This document shows positions 1 through 10,500 of a stretch of 64,000 nt of DNA, one piece after another. Numbering within the stretch: position 1 is the stretch's first letter; every line of letters starts with the position of its first letter. The notes beneath the pieces are model-generated. The model was given only the letters and a program-made list of their open reading frames with translations, did no database searches and had not been told where the DNA came from. The DNA comes from Phoronis australis (taxonomy: Eukaryota; Phoronida; Phoronidae): assembly GCA_002633005.1 (NCBI GenBank), contig NMRA01000013.1, positions 1,392,618-1,456,617 of the forward strand, written 5' to 3'. The position numbers and the translations under genes are program-made.

Positions 1-389
1 ATGTGGTGTCTAAAAGCACACCTTTGGAATTTAGACAACAGATGGCTCCGTTGGTGTTATCTGGATCTGAAGACTGTTGAGCACTGAGCCAGAGCTGTTA
101 CATAACAGTCAAGTACTGGGTGCCATCTCTTTCCGTGGAATATCCCTGGTCTTCACATTATGGCATATCTCTCTGGGCGTGTGGCCGATGTGCTTAACAT
201 TAAGAGGGCTGGTTGACATGTTGAGACAGTTGCATCCATTTCTATTTGGACAAACAGATGGGCATCTGGTACACTCATAGTGTGATAGATGGCAAAGGCC
301 ATTCTTATTCAGTGTAGCTGTGAGGTAATGAAACAGGCCTGTTACTTGATGGCAACTAGGTATTTGGTAGACAGAGGTATAATGCAATA

Positions 390-560
390 CAGTTTCCANT
401 CATCTTCGTCATCATCTCTGTCGTCGTCTTTTCTCGTCCTCTCGAACGTGTTTTTTTGGTTAATTTCGCCAAGTTTCGCTCCTCAGAGCGCTTTCATTTT
501 AAGTTTTGCGCAATTATCGCAATTATCGTGCTATCAAATTGCCGCTGTTGTATGGTGAGA
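390..560 (-). repeat. Interspersed repeat, GA-rich 'GATGACGA' family, reverse copy
   Basis: The reverse complement reads GAGGAGCGAAACTTGGCG, then AAATTAACC, then a purine-rich GACGA/GATGA tract. The same order of blocks occurs forward at about 43660-43760 and again, shorter, at 43830-43920. An N at 399 cuts this copy inside the GATGA tract. No coding role is evident. Confidence 0.5.
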
Positions 561-925
561 GGATCAAACGAATCGCTTGAAAATTTCCATTGTCCCAAAA
601 CATCTCTGAGTGATTGAAATTTGTCCCGGTCCACTCTGCCCATTTACACGCTATACTTCAACATTAGGACGAGGGATTAGATAGTTTCCTGCACTCACAC
701 AATGCTACAGAGAGCTATGTATTGAATAGTGCCAAAGATGATACTGTGTATAAATACTGTGTATAAACAGTTAAGGTCAGCTAAATGTTCATCGTTTTCA
801 AAGGGGAGTGCAACCATTTTTGTCAGGTTTAGTACAAATACAGAATTTAGACAGAGTCAAAAATTACTCGTAAACTCCCACTTAGCTAATTACATCACTT
901 TTTGGTCATAATAGGATCAAAACAC

Positions 926-1093
926 AGACAATCGTCGCACAAAGGAAAAATTTTTTATTGATTCGACGTTTCGTCTATTCATTAGACATCATCATGTTAT
1001 ATGAACAATAAGACGTCAAGTGTTGACATACGAGTCAGGTTACGTCCATGAAGTGAAATGAGTGAATTTTTTCATTTGTGCGGCGATTGTCCG
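926..1093. repeat. Short terminal-inverted-repeat element (MITE-like)
   Basis: The left end (GACAATCGTCGCACAAA followed by an A/T run) is the imperfect inverse of the right end near 1061-1093 (TTTGTGCGGCGATTGTC). The arms are about 30 bp with a few mismatches. The interior contains ATTCGACGTTTCGTC and CATTAGACATCATC, a block reminiscent of the ends of Penelope-like elements. No transposase is encoded. Confidence 0.5.
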
Positions 1094-1482
1094 TTTTTTT
1101 ATCTCACATAACTATTACTGAATACAGTTTTGCCACATGATTTTTGAGCTCATCACTGAGTTAAACAATAATTATTGCAAATCAACTGATTAAAGTAGCA
1201 ATTATGGATGTAGTACTAGGCTGAAGGTGCATTCAAGTATTTTTCAAAAACAGTTGTGTGTTAAAGTGAAGGTTCTGACTTGTAGCAGTTTAAGACACTC
1301 CATTGAACAGGAGCTGGGAAGAATTAGACAATTAGTGCAGTGGATGAACACATGAGGTTTGAAACACAGGCCTCACAAGTGATTAAATCTGCAGCCTGAA
1401 CTACTTATGTAACAACAGCTTTAAATCCAACATCCATCACAAAAATCAGCTTTTGATTTAGACCTAACTTGTGTATCAAATG

Positions 1483-1720
1483 GGTCCTTCGTGAAATCTG
1501 AGGTGATTTCAGGATTTCGACAGAAATGCAATTTCTTCATTGCGTGAGACCGTGCTCTACAAGTTGGCTTATCACTGCGTGTCATTTTATGCACCAAGCA
1601 TGGGCACTAAAGATAATGAACTGCCAGTTCCTTGCAAACACAGAAGTCACTGGCCATCTGTGTAAGGAACAAGCTGGGATCACATTATAGCATTAGCAGT
1701 CTAAATAAAAAATTTGCTTC
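1483..1720. repeat. Diverged interspersed repeat, copy 1 of 3
   Basis: Shares ordered blocks (GTCCTTCGTGAAATCTGAGG, then a CATTGCGTGAGA-like block, then TTGGCTTATCAC) with about 3300-3480 and 12190-12375. The copies are old and gapped, so the limits are approximate. Class unknown. Confidence 0.35.
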
Positions 1721-3299
1721 TTAGACTGATGTGGGTTTTAAACTTTTAGCCACTTAAAACTTCAATCTACGATTCTGAGAGTTCGCTTCTTTAATTGCTG
1801 GGATGGGCTTATCCTGATGCATACGCGAGAAACCTCACGCCCCCAGTTAAAGCCACTTAACATGTTAATGTTGTGTTTGCTGCTGCCAAGGTTTCTATCT
1901 GAAAAGCAGCTGTAAATCTTCGTGTTAGATTACCAATAATTCTTTCTCCATTGCATGTAGCATGAGCTCAAATACTAAATTTCATTGATTGATTACCTGG
2001 TGTTAATCAATACGTGACCCGTACGAGTATACCTGGTTATTGGCAGGTGACTACCTTCGTCATGCAGCGTAAATACAATAGTTATTGATTGGTGTCATAA
2101 TGCGCTGTTTGCCTATCTGGGAAGGAGTTTTACAAGGGTTGTTGAAAATTCATGTAGCTCCCATTGCGCTGGAAATGATACTGGGCCCCAGAAAATCAGA
2201 ATGTCAACCAAAGTTTGCATTTCAATGTATCAACAGGAAGGAACATTACAATGCAATTATGTGTCATCTATTAATCCTGTGAATTGTGTTTAATTATAAA
2301 ATGGCCTGCATGTCCATCATTTAGAGTTGATCTTTTGAGAAATGTGTATCACGCATGTGACGTGACGTAAACAAGGCATTATTTTGCATTAGACGTATGG
2401 TAATCAGCGCTGATTATGGCTGTGATTAATGTTGTTACTGAGTATATCTAGTCTCGTTAATTATCATTTTTTCGTTGTGTAACTTTGTAAACCCATGCGT
2501 TAGTTCTTTGCTCATGGTGCACAATAGGCCTACTAACTAATTGCCAATTTTCCAGTTTTTCAAAGCTGATTACTTTGCTGAAATGTTGTTGTATGACGTC
2601 TTCACAATACAAACCAAAGTAGCAGTGAGCTAGCATTTCCTAATGATTATAAACAACATAGAAAATAAATCCGAAACTAAAAGAGGCGATCCAGATTCTA
2701 TAAAGGATACACTTGTTTGTCGAAAAGTAGAATATACGTAAAGAAGACAACAAAGATGGATCACTGAAATTTCCTTCGTCAACAGAAACAGAAATAAAGT
2801 AAAATCAAACACTTATTAAATTATATCCTTTATTTTTTACGCAACAATGTATCATGCTCATTACACCATATATTAGAAAAAATAAGGATTCTCTCACCAT
2901 GTTGTTATTACTTATTCCCCCTCGTTAATTGTTTGAGTGAATTAATATGTAGAAAGGTACAATTCATTAAGCTGTCAGTTAGGAGTTTCATAATGAATGC
3001 AAGGACTTGATTTTTTGATGCTTGTTAATTATATACTGGGGACATTACATTAAATGAAGATTGAGTTATAAATGGCATTTTATCAACTGGGTTGAATGTT
3101 AGAACTTGAATTTCCTAGACATTGGCGGTTCTGGTGAGTCGGTCAAAGATGCTGATTAATGGTGCTTTTCAGATAAGTCGGTCAAATACACTTGATTGTT
3201 TTGCTATTTACCTCATTATTTTATTTGAATACAAAACATTCAACATCCTGCTCTATAAGCGGCATAAACCTGCTTCCTGTCACATTTTCAAATTGACGC

Positions 3300-3480
3300 C
3301 ATTTACTGTTACGAGGTTAGTCTCAAATCTTTCCAAAGTCAAACTAGAGGAAACTCCATTGCGTGAGCCCAGGCCTTACCACTTGGCTTCTCACGATATG
3401 TCGTTTTATTCTCAAGGAATAATGAATTATCATTTCATTGCAAGCCCCGAAATCACGTTTAATTTGAGACCAATTCTATA
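3300..3480. repeat. Diverged interspersed repeat, copy 2 of 3
   Basis: Shares CATTGCGTGAGCCCAGGC, an ACTTGGCTTCTCACG-like block and TTCATTGCAAG-type blocks with about 1483-1720 and 12190-12375. An open frame of 119 codons crosses it, but its composition is that of a repeat and it matches no family I recognise. Confidence 0.35.
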
Positions 3481-3752
3481 GTAGTGAGGAGTCTAGATAA
3501 AAAGGGTGGTTTTTTGACAGAATTTGAGTTTTTTTTGCTTCTTTTAAGTGGTGTGAAAGCGTGCTTCACCCAATTTCAAATATACATGTAACTATATTTA
3601 TATGTATCTCACAGCACACAGTATTCAGATGTTTAGTGATGACTTGTCATGGTAGTAGATGACGCAATTTGGACCCTGAAATAAGAATAGAGATGCCGTC
3701 ACACTGGGTCTAAAACGTCATAATGCTAAACATTCCTTTAGCAATGGTAGTA

Positions 3753-5151
3753 CCGTATTCGCCGTAATAACTGCCCAGGGCGCTTAGAAAAGTTCGGTTC
3801 AGGGGGGGCGCTTATGATAACCCAAGGCGGTTGAAACCCGGTCTCCGAAACGGGTGAAATCGGAAGCTAAGATTCATCAAATTTACGCTCTGTGACGTAT
3901 ATGTAATCTATGAAAGACTTTCAACAAAACTGTGGTGCATTGCTATCAAACTTTGCTGCTAAATTACGATCATTTTACAGAAAATTGTGCTAAAATCCCA
4001 GGGCGAAAACACGCCAACTGACTGCCTCGAAATCGCCGTCTTCGATATGGCGACTTCAATGCTTGAATAAAAATGATTTCGCCTCAAGCAAATTATCTGA
4101 AATCCTCATTAAGTTTTATAAGTAGCGTCTCTAAGATTTTTTAAGTTCCCGTGGAGTCTGGATTAACGGCAGGTTTAAGTACAAATCTGTGCAACATCGT
4201 GCCATCTACATGTATGCAACACAGCGAGAAAAATGTCTGGACGAACACACATGTTGTTGTCACGTGACGTTTGTTTTGAAGTTTGTCTGCGATTAAGCAA
4301 GTGCGTGCGTGTCACCAGAGTTCATTTGCCAAAGCAGAGACCGTCTTTTGGCCAGAGCCACGCAATCTAACTAGCTAGATGTGTCTAAAGAAATTTGCAC
4401 AAGCAGTAGGCCTAAACCAGAGCGTGTTTTATTCAGCACTTGCCGGTCTCATGCTAAGAACTTTCGACATTTGTCTCGGTAAGGCCCATATTAGTCGCCG
4501 TGTAGCTGGATGCGTACGTAACTATCTGACAGTTATTTTTCGGTGTAAGGGTGTGTAAGCATTCACTGTCAGTTGTCACTTTATCGGATGTTCGGCTTAA
4601 AAACACCAATTATGGTTAATCAAACAATACATCTCAAAAATAACGCAAACATGTTTTATAGTATTAGAAATTGTCGGAAATTAGTGCCAATATTCATTTC
4701 TTATCGATGCTATGCTACCCGTTTCATGAATGGATAGTTCCCGACTAATGTCTTTGATGACAGGTTCATGTTTGTAGCGCGCGCTTCCTGGCCACGTGCG
4801 TTTAACACCGAGTCATTTTTATTCATGAGACATTCGATGTGTCTACTGAAAGGTCAGACCATAGTGGGACACCGTCGTCGGGAGAGCATAGCAACGCTGT
4901 TGCGTTCTTTTTGAAGCGCTGCATTACTTTAAAGTGTAAAGTCACGACTAAATACAAACGTAGCAGTGCCGCTGGTGGTGTACAAGACCCGTGCAAAAAT
5001 TTTTTTGATAAATTGAAGACATTAACTGTAGCCGAGTTTTAGGACTGTAGGTACGTCATTGTTCGCATGTACTGGGCTCTTATTTCAGCAAAGTCTGAAA
5101 ACGCGTGGGGGGCACTTATAGGGGCATGGGCGGTTATTATGGCGAATACGG
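3753..5151. mobile_element. TA-flanked DNA transposon, non-autonomous, 1.4 kb (copy 1)
   Basis: The element starts CCGTATTCGCCGTAATAAC and ends with the near-perfect inverse (GGTTATTATGGCGAATACGG), giving terminal inverted repeats of about 24 bp. TA dinucleotides at 3751-3752 and 5152-5153 flank it, as expected for a Tc1/mariner/pogo-type target duplication. Inside there is only a 67-codon ORF (4839-5042) and no DDE transposase, so it is probably non-autonomous or an internal-deletion derivative. A second copy, alike over more than 1 kb, lies at 44434-45468 inside a THOC7 intron. Superfamily assignment rests on the TA target and end structure only. Confidence 0.8.
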
Positions 5152-7538
5152 TAATTTGATAGCATGGTGATAGTTAAGAATTAATTTAACAAATTAATTA
5201 AACGCGATTTGAAATGAAACAGAAAATGCTTTCAATTTCCATCTTTATCAAAAGTCACTGAGCAGTTGGTGGTGCTGAAGATTTACGACCCAACAAATAT
5301 CCTGTTGTCATATTCAGTATGTGCTGAAAGTATTCAGGCAAAATGACCCAGAATTGCACATCATAACAGCTTGACAGAAGCCGAGTTCATGATCAGAGTA
5401 ACCTCCCTCATGTCTGGCAATGGAACATGAATATTAGGTGGCTATTAGCCATTCTGCAAATAGAACTTTGCTGCAATAATTGTCACTACCTGTGTTGTAG
5501 TGAACAAGCATATTTAATTATGTCACCGCAATATCGGAAAATACTTTTTAGGTATTTGGTAATTAACGTGACAAACTGAGTGACTTAATTAATTGCAATC
5601 AAACTGGAAGAACATCATTGGCAGAAATATGGAATTTTTCCACCTACTTAGCACACTTACTGAGAACTGAAATAGTCTTTTGTAGTTGAAGGATTATTGT
5701 ATAAACAATTCACTTTTTATGCATATCTTCATCAGTGCATTGTTAAGCTTGTGGTTTTGAACAGCTTGGGTTTATCTCATAAGCACAATAAATCTCCCTG
5801 AATTGTGTTTTTTCTTGTGATTGCAAAGTTCTTGGCTTTGGATGTGGATCCAGGATTTTGTGCAGATTGTCTGACAATGGACAAAAGTGAGGTATTCTTG
5901 AAATTCCTCTGTTACAGCAGTCCTAAAGTTGACTGATCAGGGAGGCCAGACCCATCGTATCCCCTTTGGATCTGTGCCTGGTATTGTACCATGCAGTTTC
6001 CGATTCACTAAAATGTAGCATACATCAAGCCATAGAAGCTGGCGAAATGCAAACAATATTCAGTAAACAGGTAGTGCAGTGACAAGGTATTCAATCATTC
6101 TCTAATCAGGGAGGCACACCCATCACTTTTCCTTCATCTGTAAAAGTTCAGTTTCAAGATCATAAATTTTATATGAAGACTGGAATGATGTTTACGCTAT
6201 GTGCGACCATAGGAGATTGGTCAAAATGTCCCTTCAAATGACCTTGAAATTAATAATGTCGATATACGTTGGTTCTCTCGTGGGTATAATGGTTATCACC
6301 CGTTAATGTAAGCTAATTTGCCAAAAACCAATTCAGTTAGTCTCATTTGTAGCTGTAATTTAGCTTATTCTCGGTCAACAGCGGTTGACATCAATGAATG
6401 AAATGTAAGCGTCCTTCGGTCTTGTTCCTTTGGGATTTCATGCGGGAATGTTAGAAAGCTTACAGAAGGGCTAGGACGGAAGTCAATTAAGGACGCCATT
6501 GACATCTATTGTAAAGAATGTTCAATTAAAAACTTTTCTCAAGTCTGAGAACTTGTGAATTTGTGACAATTTTCTTAGATGTCCATAGAATGAAAGAATA
6601 TTCTGAAACGATGCGGTATGAGTGGTTATCTTCAGAGTTATTAACAGGTGTCACTATAATGGCACGAGCTGTGGCATTATTTGGTAACATATCCACCATT
6701 TTATAATAAGATGGAAAACACTTCATTTCATTCATTATCCGACCCTGTGTACGATACTTAAAATTTAAGAAGATTGCGCCGTCTTGCAATAACTTTGATG
6801 ACCCACACATGAAACTGCGATATAACTTCCCTGTCCCCTAACGACCGAAGGTTCAACTACACAGTTTTCATCAATGCTCTTCTGGAAGTGGTGTCAAGTT
6901 GGCATGAAAAGATCTCTAGATATAGATATCCTGCTTTTTTCATTATGGAATATTGGCATCTGTGCATTGACAGTGTATATAGACTAGAGGTCGGTGTAAA
7001 TAGACCAAGAGATTTTAATAATAGTTGTAATACGCCACCACATCAGAGCAGTTTTAGGAAGTCATTGCTTAATGTTGGGTAGCATTGGGTATAGTTTGAT
7101 AACTCCAGTCATTTTGCTTAGCAATAATTTCCAAAAATGTAACTTTTTCCGTTTTGCAAATAAGGGGAACTTTAGCAAATGTTTTTTGTGACATCTATAC
7201 ACTTCAAGTCACATCTGCACACTGCAAATCATGCTCGTAATAGACTAAAGTGCTCTTAATCTTTGCTTTTGTGGAGAAATTTAATAAAACAGACTTTGAC
7301 TCATCGATCGTGTTGTGTGCTAAATATGTGAAGAATTAACGTATATCTATAGCCTAACCTTCACCTTGGATGTGTGATTCTGCTCGGTCTTGATTTGTCG
7401 ACGATGAATAACAAGTCATTTACGTCATTCACAAAATACGTCAAGATAAATGAGAAATTCGTTATTGGCCTTCAAATATTAGCTAGACAAATAAGAGTCC
7501 ATTGTTCTCCTAACGGAAATAACATAAATTGTTTGAAG

Positions 7539-10500
7539 GAAACCAGAGAGGGGTCTGCGCTATCTCATCGAGCGGAAGTTTGTGGAGAACTCATCCAAGA
7601 CGGTGGCCCGATTCCTCATCACGCGGAAGGGAGTCAGCAAACAAATGATCGGGGAGTACCTTGGTAACCTACAAAACCAGTTCAACCAGGACGTGCTGGA
7701 GTGAGTTCTTTCTTCCAAAACATTATTTTACGATTTTGTGATTACAAGATGATTCAGTAAAAACTAATGCTTCTACACCATAAGTAAGTGAGTTCTGTTA
7801 TAAAAAAATGTTTTTTTTGGAGACAATGCGGATTTTTTTTAAACGTTTGCTTTATGTGTCAAGTGGTTGTCTTGTTCTGAATATCATGAAATAACAATTT
7901 ACTTATACTTATCGAAATTCCCAATATTTTTACTGGCTATTTGTAAACTCCTAAGTGTATGATGGAATTTAAATATAGCTTTTTAAACTCGACTTATTAG
8001 CTGCCTGTAATAATTATGGTCAAACAGTTTCTGCTAGATGTTTTAATGAAAGCATCTGGTTGAAATCTCTTCTAAGACTTGGATGCATTTAAATCATAGC
8101 TAAACTGGAGTTGATTGAAGATGGGAAAATTAACAATAGTCAGATGTAACATGCCCGCATTTTGATGCCAGTTATTCAGTTAAGAGAACTGGTTCTCAAA
8201 ATGCAGGCACGTTATATCAGACTATTACCGGAATGTTCCTCACTTGTGTATGGGTGATGTGTATTGCTCTTGTTTGCCTTTCAGCCATTTTGTTGATGAG
8301 ATTGATCTCACGGGACTGTCACTAGATGTCGCCCTTAGAAAGTTCCAGACCTACTTCCGTATGCCTGTAAGTAGATGAATCCTCATTGGCTAAAGAGCAG
8401 CATGATTGTCTTCTAATGTTCCAATGAAATTGGTCGTTAGGTTCCTGCTTGAAAGTATCTGGAAATAGCTGGAAATTTTGTTGCAGAACTTAGCAGCTGT
8501 GTATATGGAAATCACGCTTTAAGGCTGTATTGTGAATTTGTTTTGTGTTTGTGACATTCTCTGAAAATAAAAGGACATGTATGTTCAAATTTGTATGCAA
8601 AATGTTGGCCTGTTCTCACTGGGAAGGATTTTAGCTGTTTTCTTTAGTTTACCAAACCTCTTGGTAAAAAACTATCATTCAATAAAATTACTGAGCAAAA
8701 TTATCTTCCTCCTTGTCAATAGTTTGTACATTTGTTGACGCCAGTAATTGCATCGGAACTGAACAAAACTGAAGCATACCATTACCTCTGACCTTTGTTC
8801 CTCACTTGCAGGGTGAAGCACAAAAGATTGAGAGACTAATGGAGGCGTTTGCGCATCGCTACTGTGTCTGCAATCCTCTGGTTGACCAGACATTCCGGTC
8901 ACGTGACACTGTGTTCCTTCTGGCCTTCGCCATAATCATGCTCAACACGGATCTACACAGTCCAAGTATGAAGAGCGAGCGACGAATGAAGCTGTCTGAC
9001 TTTATCAAAAACTTACGAGGTAATAACTGTCACTAAATCAAATTGTCATTCAAAAGTGCTGGGGGAGTTGGATCCTTAATCCGAGGTGCTCACCTAATTT
9101 TCATGCAGCTGAAAGGCAAACAGTGGTCTCCATGATTTATGAATGAAGTGAAGGTCAGGTAGAGTTGATTGCTTTGATGACTATATCAATTATTGATTGT
9201 TAAAAAGGAAAATCCTTTCAATAAATTGTGTTACGCAAAGTCTTATCATCAATTCAAGGAGCATTTTCATCAAAGCAGGGGCACGCTTCGTTGCCGCGAG
9301 AAACCTGTTATGGAAGGAATTTTCTCTCATAATTTAACATTTCAGCTTCATCGATTGATCACTTCAGTGAGGTCCATTTTGCTTACATGCAAAACACTCT
9401 TGCTCTACGGAACACACCTCTGACCACTAAGCTTGTCGTGCGTGGCGTTATTTTGACTAGATGAACCTGATCTCATGAAAATTTTTAAATCTTAGCTTGT
9501 ACAAGAATTATTCAAAACTTCACAAGTCTCGAAGTTGTTCTGTTTTGCTGGCATCAGTTAAACAAGTGATATAAATCATTTTATTTGTGGGATTTTGCAA
9601 GCAATTTAATATATTGGAACCTGTTGTTCAAGCTCAAGTTTCACAATGTGCTTTCCATTCCAGGCATCGATGACGGCGAGGATATTGACTACGACTTCTT
9701 GGTGGGGATTTATGAGCGCGTGAAGAATCAAGAATTCCGCGCCGGTGTCGATCACGTGACCCAGGTGGGCAAAGTGGAGCAGACGGTGATCGGCAAGAAG
9801 CCACCGCTGTCACTGCCTCACCGTCGGCTTGTCTGCTACTGCCGGCTTTATGAAGTCATTGACCTCTCCAAGAAGGAAAAGCTCAGCCTGCACCAGCGGG
9901 AGGTGTTCCTCTTCAATGATCTGCTGTTGGTGAGTAGGAATACGGTGTGATGGTGGTGGTGGGACTATTTTGCATGTGTTGTGGTACAGATTTTCTGCAT
10001 TAGGATAGTGGGAGACGCTGTATTTTGTTTTTACCATCTTGTTGTTGTTGTTGTTGCTATCTCCCTCTGTATGCTGCCTGCAGATGCAAAATGTTTCCAG
10101 ACTAACATTTGAAATGCGTTGCCTTGGATTGATGTGCTCCATTTCATTTCCAGATCACCAAAATCTTCAGCAAGAAGAAGAACCTAATAACGTATAGCTA
10201 CCGAAGCACGTTTCCACTCAACAATATTCACGTCTTCTTGTGTGAAACACAACGTAAGTGAGCCTCTCTCTTGTGTTATTTGATGTAACCGTTACGTTTG
10301 GTGATGAGGTTATTGTATGGCAATTCTTCACTGTTAAGCTCACAATGTAATGGAAAGGAGGATTTTATTTTGCCAAATTTCTCAAAAATGAAAATTAAGT
10401 ACCATATTTTGTTCAGATAACAATGAAGTGGTTTATAAGCCAAGAATGATACCTGTGAGCTCTATTCCAAGCACATGGAAAGCAAGAAGTGTTAAATTGC

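Larger units (their letters stand above)
1..7538. other. Region with no supportable exon; repeats only
   Basis: No open frame here looks like a protein family I know. The preceding IQSEC exons, which should encode the IQ motif and the start of the Sec7 domain, were looked for and not seen, so this is either one long IQSEC intron or intron plus upstream DNA. What can be seen is repeats: an acidic-repeat copy near 390-560, an inverted-repeat element at 926-1093, two diverged repeat copies (about 1483-1720 and 3300-3480), and a 1.4-kb TA-flanked DNA element at 3753-5151. The N at 399 is an assembly gap. Confidence 0.5.

Noticed and set aside
3122-3481. 119-codon ORF
   Set aside because: It overlaps a diverged interspersed repeat and its translation has no conserved pattern; length alone is within chance for this amount of DNA.
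7374-7667. 97-codon ORF overlapping the first IQSEC exon
   Set aside because: It is in a different frame from the Sec7 coding sequence; the conserved frame starts at 7540 after an AG acceptor.
9193-9423. 76-codon plus-strand ORF between IQSEC exons
   Set aside because: It lies inside an IQSEC intron, has no family similarity, and including it would break the phase that the flanking exons need.
10030-10056. GTT triplet run in an IQSEC intron as a coding or expandable repeat
   Set aside because: Only about six units, intronic, and interrupted; an ordinary microsatellite.
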